From Coturnix japonica (Eukaryota; Chordata; Aves; Galliformes; Phasianidae), in the NCBI RefSeq assembly GCF_001577835.2, contig NC_029541.1, positions 2,723,141 through 2,787,140 of the forward strand: a stretch of DNA of 64,000 bases. Reading direction: 5' to 3'. Position 1 is the stretch's first letter; each line of letters opens with the position of its first letter. Made by a program: the position numbers and the translations under genes. Below are positions 12,340 to 24,966 of this stretch, one piece after another. A model generated the notes under the pieces. The model was not told the origin of the DNA. It searched no databases and saw nothing but the letters and a program-made list of their open reading frames with translations.

Positions 12340-13200
12340 AGGGTGATGTATGCGTGCAACGTCCCCGGTCCCGAGAGGAGGAGCGTCCCGTGGGGAGCGG
12401 TTACACAACAGTGTGGGTTGGGATTCCATGGGGAAATCCTAAAGGGGGGTGGAGAAGGGGGGAAGAAAGAGAGGGGGGGGGGGGGGGGTTTACGACTGCG
12501 ATGGATCCTATGGGAGGAACCGCTGCTCCGGGAGGGTCACCACGAGAAGATCCCACGCGGGGCCGCTCCCCGCACCACCCCCCCCTATATCAGTGTCTCC
12601 TCCCCGGGGCGGCCCAATGCACCCGCCCTGCCCCGCTCCTCCCGGCCACACCGCCAGCCCGGAGCCCGCAGAGCGGCGTGCCGTGCCGTGCGGTGCCGTG
12701 CCGTGCCCACCCGTGGGGCCGAGCCCCTCGCCTGGCTCCATGCGGCGGGGTCCACCCGGCCCCGCTCCCCCCTGCCCGGGGAGCCCCGGCGGTGTCAGGG
12801 CAGCTCGACGGCTGCGGAGGCGCGGAGGGTCCCCTCGGCTTTTGCCCGACGTGCGCAACATCTTCTCGGCTCCTCGAGAAGCGGCGGAACGAGCCCACGG
12901 TCACGGTCACGGTCACGGTCACGGTCACCGCTTCGTCCCCCGCGTCCCTCGCTGCGGTTGGTGCGATCTGTGCGGAGCTGCCGTGCGGGATCGTGCCCTG
13001 CGCTGCGAATGTGAGTGCTGCTGCCGTCCCGCAGTTCCATCCCGCACCGCATCCATCACCCTGCCCTACTCCCCACCAACTCCATGCCCCCCTCACCCCC
13101 AGCCCCGTGTCCCCCCGCAGAGCTGTCCCCCGTGGGGTGCGGATCCGTGCGGGGGATGCGGGACTTGGGGTTTTTTTTTCCTCCGGGGAAGATGGGATTA
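12340..13200 (+). promoter_or_regulatory. CpG-rich promoter and first exon region of RASSF5 long isoform
   Basis: Sharp rise in CpG density compared with the flanks, with GC-box-like CCCCGC motifs. It overlaps the exon coding the N-terminus of the NORE1A-type protein. A weak TATA-like stretch (CCTATATC) sits near 12582. The transcription start cannot be fixed by eye. Confidence 0.6.
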
Positions 13201-16200
13201 TCGGCTCATCGGGGCGGAATGGCTCGTGGTTGTGCCGCCTTACGGTGGAGCTAAATCCTTCCAGGAATAGCACGTTGGGAATATCTCCTTTAGGTTCTTT
13301 GGGCAGTGAGCAGTGGGAGCTCTCTAGGAAGACTCGCTGTGCTCCCATCGGGTGCATTAAGATTTAGTTCTGCAGGAAGGGTTGGCGTTCCCATCGTGTT
13401 TAAGGGGTTGGGAAGAGGGGGTGGGAGTGAATGGGGTGTCCTGGGTCAGACGCAGCCCATGTGCATCACTGTGTGAGGGGTGGCATAAGGACCAAGCAGT
13501 GAGTTACAGGCAGCAGAAGTCGAACCTGTTGCCTTGTTATTCCATATCTTCTGAATGGGGAAAGGGCTTTACATCCTATAGACTATGAGCAGTGCCTGGG
13601 GGCGGCGCTCCTCCTGCCCCAGCCCTGTGCCCAGCTGATGTTTTCAGGTAACTGAGGGAGCATCCCGATCTGACACGTTAATTGGCAGCACTTTGTGATG
13701 CTGTGAGTGCTATAAAAGGGGTGTTTTGAGGGATTTCTTTCCCAGGGCTCTTTTACGAGTGATATTGAAAGAAGCCTGCAGTGCTTGCTTCCCTTTTCGT
13801 TTCTTCTGAGAGCTGTCAGGCTGTGGGAATAGATCAGCCTCTAAAATTCCCCAAACAACGACGTGTTATCGCTGGGGGGAGGGAGAGAAACTTCAGTGGG
13901 ACTCTTAGAACATCAGCACCCATCGCCCTCCCCCTCCTCCTGCAGCACATCCGTTTCTGTTGGGGTTTTTTTCTTGCTGTTTGTTCAGGTGGGGCGGAAC
14001 GTAGATGTTGGAATGTGAAGGTGACAACGCAGCTTCCAAGTCTGTGCTGAGATTTATTTGGGTTCTAAGCAGGGATATCCGGGGTCGGGGGTGGTTCTGG
14101 AAGCAGAAACTCCTGCTCCTTCCCCTTATCCCCTGCATTATGGGCTGGGCTTTTCCCTCAGGCATTTTCCAGCCTTAGGTCCTCTCTCATCCTGGCAGCT
14201 CAGGGCATGACTTACAGCCCTTGTATTTCCTGGGCTGTGCTTATCAAACTGCCCTATGGGGTGAGCTGGGTGTGCCCTGCATGGGTTTGTCCCATAGACC
14301 CGATCCCTCCCCAGGACATCATGTCACCCCACCAGCACTCAATGAGGTTTCCTTGCAGGACAATGGCACAGCTCAGTCTGTGTTCCAGCACTGTTGGATC
14401 AGGACCCATTTCATTGAGAAGAAAGCTGGCACAACACACAGCACTTTGCTTTCTAGCTTGTAAACTGCAGCTCTGCCATTACAGGTTCTGGAGTGGCTGT
14501 TTAATTATCAGTGCTCAGTAGCAGGTGTGGATGCTCCCAGCTGGGCTCTGGGATGGGGTCTCTGCCCACACCTGCAGCACTTTAAGTGTGAGGTTTTCCC
14601 ATGTCTCCTCCCTGCGTGTCCCTCCCATTTCTGCTCTCATCACTGTAAACAATAATTGCCACCAGGAGCCACAGTTTTGGGGCTTCCTTAGTCTGGTTTG
14701 GGCAGATTCTTGTTCTCCCAGCAGCAGAGGATGAGGGTGGTGGGGAAGGTGCAGGGCAGGGCACAGGGATCAGGTCTATGGGGCAGGGCACAGCAGGTAT
14801 TGCTCACTGGGGGACTCAGCATTGGCAGGCTGCTATTCTGGGGGGGGCTCAGGTCCTTGGGTCACCCTTTGCTGCTGCCTTCCCATCCTGTGCTTATGGA
14901 GGAAGACACCAATGGAGGCTTTGGTTCACCAGGTGAGGTTTGGGTTGTTTCTTCCTTTCCTGGTCCTGTAGCTGGGCTTGGTGGTCTGGGTTGGGAAGAA
15001 GGGATGTGTGTGAGCTGCAGGGTTGGGGGATGCTGAGGGGTGAGGAAGGAATTACTTTGTATTATCCTGTGCTGCTTGGTGTGATGTTTGGATTTAGTGA
15101 GCTTTTATCTCTGCAAATTAATGGATGAAATGGGTAGAGTGTGTTGTGTGGGATGCTGGAAACCTGCCCCATGGGTGAGGGGATGGCTGTGATACAGAAT
15201 GGGGAGGTTTTAAAGCCCTTTGTTGGGTGATGGGATGGATACGAGCATCATCCAGCACCTCACGTGGCTAGAAAGGATGGATGCTACAGGAAAACTGCAG
15301 CACTGATCCAAAAACCTGGCAGGGCTCATGTCAGTATTGCTCACATTGCTGATCTCAGTGTATTTCTTTAATGTTTCATTCAATATTGGAGGCTTTAGAC
15401 AACCACAAGGGAACAGCAGTGAAGTGGGGATGTTAGAAAGGGACCTCCCAGCTCAGCCAGCTCCTGCTCTCCCTTCTAATCTCTTCCGTTGGGTCTTTTT
15501 ATCTTATCAAGTAAGAAAAAGAAAAAGCCCCCGAAATAGAAACTTTTCCATGGTGAACAGGACGAGCCCTGAGGTGTGTTAAGCCCCGAGCTGTGCAATG
15601 GGCTCCACTGTGCTCTAAATATATAAATAAATGTATCCGTCAAATAGATTCACCGATGGCTCATGTCAATGCTTTATCTCCATGGGATAAGGCTGTGGAG
15701 GCAGGCGCTGCTCTGCGCAGTGCTGTGCTGCCTTGGGAGTGTTGGTCCCCCTGCTGAGGATGTCGGAGGGCAGAGCAGAGGCTGCTGTTTGCTTTGGGTT
15801 CATTGCAAAGAGAATCCGCAAAGTATTCAGGCACTTTTTCAAGTCCAAGTCTTGCTCCGAGGGACCGCAGAGGCTGAGCAGGGAGGGCTCATTGCTGAGA
15901 GGTAGGGGCTGTGTTTGGGTGTCTGTTGGTTGCTGTTGTTAATGAAGGGGGGTAATGGGGTTCCATAGAGCACAGCTGGAAGTGCTTCATGCCTCAGCAG
16001 GGAAGCTGCTCCATTAAGAAGCAATGGCTTTAGAGCATCACCCACCCAGTGGCTGCTTTGTGCTCCTGTCCCAGCTTGGTGCAATGGCTGGGGTTACCCT
16101 ATGAAGCTGGACAGCTTTGAAGAGCATTATATCAAAGGATGCCAATGGCACACAGGGCTGGGCAGGGTGACTGCAAGCTGCGCTTAGGCAGATGGATGAG

Positions 16201-19200
16201 CACCCAGATGGGGTTCAGTTGCACATCCAATGTTATCACTCTGATAAGCTTTATCTGCATGCAGAGGGAAGTTCCTTTCAGCTACTAAAGTTTCTTGCTA
16301 TGTTGTGATCAGACTCGAGGGTTTTCTTTACTTAAAGAAGCTGTTTCCAGCGGTGGCTTTGTTTGACTCGAATAGAAATGATCTCACGGCCGCAATGGAG
16401 GCATCCTGCCCCATCACGTGGCTGCTTCCCAGGGCTGTGCTGGGCTTCTAAAATTAGTGCTGCCCACCAGATAGTGGTGATTAGGGCTGCTAATAGGCGG
16501 CGGTGACTAAGGAGGTGTCATGCTGTAATCCTAAGGGGGAAATGCCTGGCTGTGATGGGGGTGGACTCAGTGATTTGTGGTCTGTATTTCACACTACAGA
16601 CTGCTCCCCATTGTGGGTGCTCCATCATTCCCATCCTACATGCCGTGCATGGGGACATCTGAATGTGATGCCTTTGGGGGCTGCTGTGTTGGTTGCTCAG
16701 GTGGGGCTGCAATCACAGCCTGCTGTGCTTGGCACCTTGCAGCATAGAGCTGGCAAATGTCCCACTGAGCAGCTGCTCCAGCTGTTTGAAAGGTCATGCA
16801 TTGCATTACCATGCAACTGCTTGGCTTATCCCTCATTAAAATTAAGAGGGGGGAAAAAAATCAATCAGAAGACCCCCTTGCTTGCCTCCCAGCCTTGAGA
16901 CAACCAGCTGGAAATGGTAGGATGGCAGCTGGTGTCAATTGAATGCTAAGCAATCAATGGTTCCTCTGAGGGAGATACTCAGGCACTGCGTGAATGCTCT
17001 GCTCCTGCTTGGGAATTCCTTGATAGGGGCAGAGATCTGATTCTATGGGATGTCACTTTGCTTTCTGCAAGTCCAAGGGGTTCAAAAGCAATGACCCAAG
17101 TGCCCAAAAATAATAGAGGGAAAGGCAGGTTTTCTTGTAGAGGGGGCCTCTGCAATGCTGAGGGTGTTGGTTTTGGGGAGGAGTGGGTGCTGGGTGGCCA
17201 ACAGGTCAATGACTGCACTGGAATTGTGGGTTGTGTAAGAAATAATTGATTGAATGCTGTTTGTGGGGCTGTTAAAAATTAAAAGGGCTGTTGGAGTGGG
17301 GGGAGCACTCAGAGGGGCTGGATGTGGCTGCAGACAGCACCCATGGGTGTTGGTAGAGCGCAATGGGGAGGACATGGGGCTTCTGGCTGCTCTCCCATCA
17401 CAGCACGGCTCTGTTCTCTCCCAGATTGCAGGTACACGTGCCATCAGCAATGCTGCAGCCTCGTCCAGCTGGACTGCCGCCGGCCTGACCCCGGGCAGCT
17501 CTCTCCTGTGGGCACCATTGTGCTCCCCTGCAGCCAGGTATGCCCTCATGGTGGTCAGCCTCTTTCCCAAAGCCCATTTCTTTGCTCTTAGCAGGGTGAG
17601 ATTTCATTGCAGAGGTCGGCCCGTGGCCCTAATTGATGCTTGCTAATAAATTCCCTGTGCATCTTGCTTCTGTGCCCATCATCTGAAAAGGGAATAGGTG
17701 CCAGAATACACTGGGGAAATGGAGAACAGCACACTGGAAGGGTGGGAAATGCCGTGGCTGGTGTAGTTGGCAGCCAGTAAATAGTATTATCAAATGTAAG
17801 CAAAGCAGGAGCATCGGAGAAAGTTAGTAAAGTCCTGTTGGCACTTCATACCAAGCATTAATAATATGGGCCTTGATCCAGCAAAGTACTTAAGTGTGTT
17901 GTGTTTAGGTCCCAGATTGCTCTCCCTGGGTGCAGTGCAGCCAGCACAGCCTCTGCCTGGCTCAACCCTGGGGCTACAGCACCTTGATGTGGGATTTCCT
18001 ACAAGAACAAAGGATTTGAATCATATTTTCAGCCTTGATGTCACCAAAGGTGATCTCCAGCTGACCCAGCTCTGCACCTGACACAGCACTTGGTTCTGCT
18101 CATGCCCTGCACGCTTGATTTAAGCCTATTTCTCTTCTAATTATGACCCAGCGCTGCAGAGGAGAAGAAAAATGCATTCCCTGTCTGCAAAGCTTCTAAA
18201 TATTTGCGGCTTGAGCATAACTAGAAAGCAGCCTGGAGCCTCCTTATCTACACTGGCGGATGGGAGCAGCCCCGAGCTGGGGTCTGTGTCAGGCTGAGTT
18301 GTGGAGCATGAGTTTCCATCCCCCTGCAGTGAGGGGGTTGCTGCAAACGGGGTCAAGGAGCTGGGCAGCATTTCCTTGGCTTGTACCTACACAGCTCCCA
18401 AAGCATCTGCAGAGCAGATGGACCTTCACTGCCCCCTGCACAGCACTGCAGGGCTTGTACCCCTTCCCCACCTCTTTTTGGATGCAGCGCATCTCTGCGA
18501 GCATCCCTCGCTCCAGCCTGTGTTTGGGATGCAGGGAAGGAGCAGCTCTCTTTCTAAGCTCCACATCAAGGACACGTTTCCATTCAGCAGCACCACGGGA
18601 GGCTCCGGGGCTGCCCAGCGCTTCAATCCCTGCTCTAAGGGTGAGAGATTTTGCAATGAGGAAGCGGGCGCTTTGCGCAGCAGGAAGGGGGAGGCAATGC
18701 TGCGCAGCGAGCTGGGGGCGAAACGACACGGCGGCCGCTCCATGCTGCACAGAGGAGGAGGAGGAGAGAGAAGGGTTACCCGAACTCAGGAGCAATCGCT
18801 GCTGAGGATGAGCAGCAGGAGATGCAGATGAGAGCCAGGCAGTGCGGGATGTGAGCGCTGCGGAGCCGCCTTCGATGAGCCATCGGCGGCAGCATGAGCA
18901 GCGGGTACTGCAGCTTGGATGAAGACCTCGAGGATTGTTTTTTCACTGCAAAAACCTCTTTCTTCCGCAGCGCGCAGAGCAAGGGACCCACCAAGGTAAC
19001 GGCTCAGCAATGCAGAGAGGAGGGCTGTGCGATGCGGGAGGTGGTGGTGAGCTCTGTGCACGTTTGGCTGCAGGTGCTGCTGGAATTTGCTCGCTGTGCT
19101 GCTCAGGGGGATCTGCCTCCTGCAGGCTCACTGCAGGGCTTTGCTCTGCTGCAGCCTTTCAGTATTGCTTTGCCTCCTCCCTGGAGGGTCCTCAGAGGAG

Positions 19201-22200
19201 GAACCAGCTCTTAATGTTGGGGGTTTGTTGTATGTTTTGGCTTTATGAGGACAGTCCCGCACAGCTGTGTTTTGTGGGTCAGAATCCCAACTAGAGTCCT
19301 GTGGTTTGGCCCCACAAAATGTATGGGCCGCTGTGCAAACTGCACCTGTTGGGCTGGTAGTGAGATGAGGGGAGTTCCAGGATCAAATTCACCTTCAAAG
19401 TGGTGCAAATTCACCTGTAAAATGGTGATTGCAGGGATGGACCCCATCCTTTCCTGGGTGTGTTGGTGCTGCCCTTGGGGGAAAGCACTGCCTGGGCAGG
19501 GTGAGATTTGTGACATCAGTAACACAGAAAGATGCACAGAGCTGCTTCATGTTGGAGTATTTAGTTTAAAGAACAGCAACGCAGCCCTGCTGTAAACTTT
19601 GCCCCAACCAGAAACTGAACAGAAAAGCAGAAGGAGAGCAGAAACCGCTGCGGAAGTAGGGTTTTTACTCAGGAAAAGCCCTGAAGTGCTGAGAGATGAG
19701 ATGTTGAGAAGGGGACAGCGATGGGGAGGGCTCCAGGAGATCATGGGGGCACTGAAATCAGCAGCACTGCACCAATTGTGGCCATGCTGTGTTGATATAC
19801 CCAATTTTCCCTTGGGTTTAACGTGGGATCTTCCCATCCGCCACCAGCTCCCTCTCGCTATGATTACCAACACGTACTGCTGCTTTTTAAATGTCATCTG
19901 ATGATTCATTTGTGTAGGTGGTGTATGAGATTACGGTGTCAGCCACGGTGCAGGGCTGGTTCTCACTGTGCTCGGACGCTGCAGCTCCTCCAACCTGGCT
20001 CTACCTGTGTGCTCTCCGTGCATAGGGATGCTCAGGTGCTGCAGTGGTGTTTTGCATGGTGGTTGCTGGAGAAGATGGATCCTGCTGGGGCTGTGGTGTT
20101 ACACGGAGGAAATAGTTCCTGCGCATGAAAAGACGCAACATTGGTTGCCCCAGCAGCGTTGCTGGGCAATGTGTATTTGGAGGTGGTCCCCAGCTTATTT
20201 CTAGCTGGGGGTGGGAGCTTTCTGCAGGTCTTTCTGCAGGTCTTTGGTGGAGGAAAGGAGCGGGGGGCTTGCAGAGACAGGAGGTGATATTGCATCTTGG
20301 CTTGGTTGGGAGCTGGCCCTACAAGGTTGCATGCACAGGGCACATCTCCTGTAGTCCCTCATTGCTCTGCCCCCCTCTCTTTTCTCTCCAGGTGGCATCA
20401 AGAGCTGCTGCTGTCAGGAACATCCTGTTTATTTTTAACTAAAATTAAAAGCAGAGGTGGCAGAACAGCTGTTTCCAAGTGAAATCTCCATGGCAATCAA
20501 CATACTGAGCCCACTGCTTGCTGCAAACCACTCTCAATGCATGGAGAGGCTTTTCCCCTTCTCTGGAGCTGCTTTCTGCCTTTTTCTCTGAGCCCCACAG
20601 TAAACAGCATTGCTTCGTCTGAACTTCTTGAGGGTGGTGAGATGTGCAGATCTTATCTGCAGTGCTCTGGGGAGCTGCGAGGGAGGAGAGCAATGGGGTT
20701 GGGGTGCTGTCCCCATAGAACAACCCTGGTACCAGGTGCAGCCTGGCTTTCATTTGGGTTTGATTCCTGCAAGAGGCTTTGGGAAGGAGAATCTTTAGCT
20801 GGAATTGGAGCATCTCTCCCCCAGCATCTTTGCAAATGGATAAATACAGAAGTCGGTCACCGAGGCAGAGCAGCTCTTTGTTGGCTCTGGATCTCTCTTT
20901 TTGAGAGCGTGTCACCACAGTCACAGTGGCCCCAGGGCTTTGCCTCCCCCATAGCAATCTGTCACGAGCTCACCCATTTCTTACTACCCAGGAGCAGTGC
21001 TGGTTAGAGGAGGAGCTACATGGCAGGAGGATGTGGGCTCATCTCTACACTGCAGGGCCCTGCATCCCACACCTTGCTGTGCCATAAGGGTGCAAAGGGG
21101 TTTGGGGTCCTTACCACCCCCTACACATGGCTCTGTCCTGACCCCATGGGCTCATAGTGCCCATGGGGTTGTTACTATGAGCTTCTGTTGTTTGCAGCTT
21201 GTTTCATCCTGTCCCCATACAGCAGGAAATGTGGCAACGGTTGATGGTTAAAAGCTTCTGTTTTTCTTCCTTCAGCGGTAACCGTGAGTTCTGCAGCAGA
21301 AACTGCAAAACCAGAGGTGTGGGCAGGTTCATGAAGAGCAACACACAGCTGATATATCAGTGCAGGGAGCAGCGTGGCTCCTTGCAGGCTGGGTCCTGTT
21401 GTGTGTATCCCTGTGTGCACAGGAGGAGGGCATGCGGGCAAAGCATCACTCCTATAGCATCAATGAGAGGAAGAGAGAGCCTTTATCCAGCAGTGTTTTG
21501 CTGCAGCATTGATGCAGCACAGCACATTGCAGTCTCTCTCCCTTCCAGCATCATGGCTCTTGCAGGAGTTGCTCTGGTTGTTCCAAGCTGATGCAGTGCA
21601 AGTGAGAAGTTAAGACTGCAAACTGCACAGGGGCAGGCTGAGCTGATCTATTTGCTTTTGCTGTGCATGTTTGGAGGGTGCTGGTCTGCACTGTGTAGGG
21701 TTTGTGTTACAGAACCAGTGCAGCACATGCATGGTCTGTGTGCAACGTGGCTGCAGTTGGGCCAGGGCAACACCCTGCAGATGGAGGGATGCACCTCTGT
21801 GCATCTATTTATGATCTATTGCAGACTGCAGTGTAGATGTGTCTTATGGCACGTTGTGGAGCTGAGATTGCTGGTGTGATAAAGTTGTGTTGGTGTGCAG
21901 TTCTTGAATACCACAGCCAAGCTTTGCTTTTGGTTTGTGAAAGCAGTGAACAAGAAGGAGAATGTAAGACAACGTCGGTGCTCTTCCGTTGGGTTACTGC
22001 TGCTTCCAGAGGTCTTGCACTGTTTGTCAGCCTTGGGGAGAAGTTGAGACATCTGCTTTGGGGAACGGCTTGAATGAATCTGAGTCTCTCCAAGTCCCAA
22101 AGCTGGAGCTGTATTGCCAGATTGCTACCAGTGCTCTTGTTTGTCCTGTGCTTGATTCTCCTCCTCAAAGAAATGCCACAGTGAGCCTGGGGTGATGCTG

Positions 22201-24966
22201 CTTATGGTGTGTTCATCTAATGGATGTGGGCATCCTTCTGCATCTGCACCTGGGAGGAAAAGCTGCCCAGATCCTGGAATTAAGGCTGAGAATTGCAGGC
22301 TCTGCACCTTGGGCTGGGAATGCATCAGGCCGGTTCAGATGTGCTGGAGCATCATTTCTGTCCCCACAGCAGGGTTTTAGAACAGAGCGTTTCGGATGCT
22401 GTGTTCCTGCAGTGTCTGTTCTGGGCTCCACGTGTGGGATTGCATCCTGACATTTCCTTCCCAAGGGGATCCGTGGGACTTTGCAGCCGGTGCCTTGTGC
22501 TTGGCATATGGAAGGTGGGAGCACTGCTCAAACTCTATGAGCCTGCAAACCCCATCACTGCAGAAAGCCATCTGCAGAGCAGCAGTGTGTTCCTAGGGGC
22601 TCTGTGAGCCCTATTTTGCTTCCTGAGATGAGGTTTGGACACAGAATCGCCCCCAAAGAAACCCATTGACACCATCTCTTCTTCTTGCAGAATGTAACGA
22701 AAGCTGTAGAAGAAAAACCTGAGCCTCCAACTGTTGAGGAGATCAAAGAGAAGATAGAAAAATACAATGCAAAAGTTAATAACTGCCTGCTGATGAAGCT
22801 GGTAGGTATCACTCTTGTATTATCTCAGGTGGGAGCGCTCACACATCAGCTGTGGGCAGTGATAACTGAAAGCCAACAGATGGGATGGGGTGGGATTCCA
22901 TTGCAGACTTGTTCCCACTTGTGATTAAAGCTGTGATGATGCAGAAGTAGGATCTGATTTACAAAGCCCAGTGCCACAGAGGAGCAAACTTCAGGTGCTC
23001 TTGCAGAGCAGTGAGAAGGCCAAGTTAAACTGTGGGGCTTCCATAAGCAGCAGCTGTGTAACCTCCTGCTGATTGATGTCTGAAAGTCAACCTGAAGTTC
23101 ATTTAAAATAGCCAAGATTAGACCAGTTTCTAACAAGCTGATCTTGAGTTATGAATTATTACATAGAGAAGTGAAAATCCTGTAATGGGGGGTGGTTAAA
23201 AACATGAGATTCCATTGTGAATGAGGGGTTCCCAGGGCTTTAAAACCCTCATTTCAATGCAATTCATGGTAGTTTCCATAGCCAACTTGTAGCAGTGCTG
23301 ACGTAAAGCCAGAGATGATAGCACAGCTCTAGGAGGAGGTGAGTCACTGTGGGGTGGAAGGAACAGAAGGAAATCAGCAGTGACTAATCCTAAATTACCA
23401 GTGGCCAGAAGCCCCAGAGCTGTGCAGAGCAGTGTCACCCACCCATCACTATGTGTCGTTATGCAGAGTGATGATGGGACCTACACAGGATTCATTAAGG
23501 TGCACCTGAAGCTGCGCCGCCCGGTGACGGTGCCAGCAGGGATCCGACCTCAGTCCATCTATGATGCCCTGAAGGAGGTGAACCTGGCTGACACCACGGA
23601 TAGGAGGACGTCCTTCTACCTGCCTCTGGATGCCATCAAGCAGCTGCACATCAGCAGCACGACCACGGTGAGCGAGGTGATCCAGGGGCTGCTGAAGAAG
23701 TTCATGGTGGTGGATAACCCGCAGAAGTTTGCGCTGTTCAAGGAGATGCGGAAGGATGGGCAGGGTGAGTTCATAGAGCAACAGGATGGGTCAGGTTGGA
23801 AAAGGGCCTCAGAGACCCCCAAGTCCAACCCATCCCACCATAGGGACATACCCACAGCATCATTCAGTTCCTAGTTCCTTCTCCCCATGCCCTGAGACCC
23901 AACATAGATCTCTATTAGATGCTCAGTGCCTTGACTCCAACCCTAAGCAGCACAGCCAGCTCCCAAAGCCCACCCCACTGTTCCAAGCCTCCATCCAGGC
24001 TCTGCAGGGCTCACAGTTCTGTCTGTTGTCCCCCACAGTCCTCCTGCAGAAGCTGCCCCTCACTGAATTCCCACTGTACCTGAGGCTGCTGGCCGGCCCC
24101 GACACCAACGTGCTCAGCTTTGTGCTGAAGGAGAATGAGACTGGGGAAGTGGAGGTAGGTGTGGGGCTCTTTCCCTTGGTTTGTTCATGAATGTATAGTG
24201 TATGGCAATGGGATGGACCTGCAGGTTCATAGCAGGAGCGAGCCAGGCTTCTCCCCCCTCTAACACTGTTGGTTTTACCACCTATAGTGTTGTTACCCAG
24301 ATTTATTGGCTGAATGGGCTGCTCGTACCTTGCTTTGAAACTAAATAGACCTCTGGGTCATTTGTTGCTTCTGAATTACACTGCCTTTAAAAATAAAACC
24401 CGTGATCTATTTACAGTGCTGTCCCAGAGTTAAACCTCAGTAATCAGATTCAGCTAAATGCTGCCCATAAGTAATCCATGAGTTTAAATAGAAGCCTGGG
24501 ATGCCCAGGGGATGAAAACAGCTTTATACCACAGCAGTGCTCCCTGCTGGGACTCATTCAGCTGTCAGTGTCTGCACAGGAGCTTTCATTCATCCAAGCA
24601 CAGATTCCTATTGAATCCATTGCTGTTTGGGCTCAGAGCTGGGCTGGTCCTTTATGGCACCTGATGCTCTCAAAGTGATGCTTGGAGGTTAAGCTGCCTG
24701 CAGATCAGGCTGCAATTCAATGTCATCCACTGACAGCCACAAAAGCCCCATAGGGTGAATTACATGTGCTCACTTTGCCTCTGCTTTGCTGTTCCTTTGC
24801 CTCTGCTTTGCAGTGGGACGCGTTCTCCATCCCAGAGCTACAAAACTTCTTAATGATCCTGGACAAAGAAGAGAAGGACAAAATCCAGCAAGTGAAAAGG
24901 AAGTACGAGAAGTTCAAACAGAGACTGCAGCAGAGCTTGAAAGAGGCTGGAGACAAACCTGGTTAA
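12617..24966 (+). CDS. RASSF5: Ras association domain family member 5, long (NORE1A-type) isoform
   Basis: Ras/Rap1 effector and tumour suppressor that binds MST1/2 kinases; non-enzymatic scaffold. Exons: 12617-13010, 17425-17537, 22691-22801, 23467-23764, 24039-24154, 24814-24966, in frame, 394 aa (human 418). Domains: Pro/Arg-rich N-terminus; DVRNIF motif; a (Gly-His) run at residues 94-104; C1-type zinc finger with C116/C119, C130/C133, H138, C141, C149 split between exons 1 and 2; RA domain about 207-345 (KVHLKLRRPVTVPAGIRPQS); C-terminal SARAH helix from WDAFSIPELQNF to the stop. The RA and SARAH parts are nearly identical to human from memory. The start is uncertain: ATG 12617 and in-frame ATG 12740 both have weak Kozak contexts, and the first 70 residues do not resemble human. 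The C1 exon continuation at 17425 gives RCEYCRYTCHQQC, confirming the junction. Confidence 0.88.
12896..12928 (+). repeat. In-frame CACGGT hexamer repeat coding (His-Gly)5-His
   Basis: Five perfect CACGGT units plus a final CAC, in the RASSF5 long-isoform frame, coding HGHGHGHGHGH just before the C1 zinc finger. Human NORE1A has a single GEGH at the same place. One of these histidines (residue 102 or 104) must supply the first zinc ligand of the C1 domain. Confidence 0.85.
18640..18893 (+). promoter_or_regulatory. Internal promoter / 5' UTR of the RASSF5 short (RAPL) isoform
   Basis: Locally CpG-enriched sequence (GCGCAGCAGG, GCGAGCTGGG, GGCGGCCGC around 18665-18740) immediately upstream of the alternative first exon at 18894, inside the intron after exon 2 of the long form. 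The position agrees with the known internal promoter of RASSF5C/RAPL in mammals. The exact start site is not visible. Confidence 0.5.
18894..24966 (+). CDS. RASSF5: Ras association domain family member 5, short (RAPL / RASSF5C-type) isoform
   Basis: Rap1-binding adaptor that activates the LFA-1 integrin and regulates MST1 in lymphocytes; it lacks the C1 domain. Exons: 18894-18995, then the shared exons 22691-22801, 23467-23764, 24039-24154 and 24814-24966; 259 aa (human 265). The first exon reads MSSGYCSLDEDLEDCFFTAK, followed by TSFFRSAQSK, nearly identical to human RAPL from its internal Met7. It ends AAG at a GTAACG donor in phase 0, which matches the phase-0 shared exon starting NVTKAVEE. 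The start ATG has A at -3. The six extra N-terminal residues of human (MTVDSS) are not preserved upstream, so 18894 is preferred. Confidence 0.92.
23779..23960 (-). repeat. CR1 LINE fragment in RASSF5 intron
   Basis: Just after the donor of the RA-domain exon, GGTTGGAAAAGGGCCTCAGA and AAGTCCAACCCATC followed by a CCATAGGGACATACC-type phrase match the reverse complement of the CR1 3' region. It is decayed and truncated. Confidence 0.6.

Noticed and set aside
12590-13357. Antisense open frame with VTVTVT repeat across the RASSF5 first exon
   Set aside because: It is the reverse reading of the CACGGT repeat and CpG-rich exon; the plus-strand frame is the one with DVRNIF and C1 zinc-finger residues.
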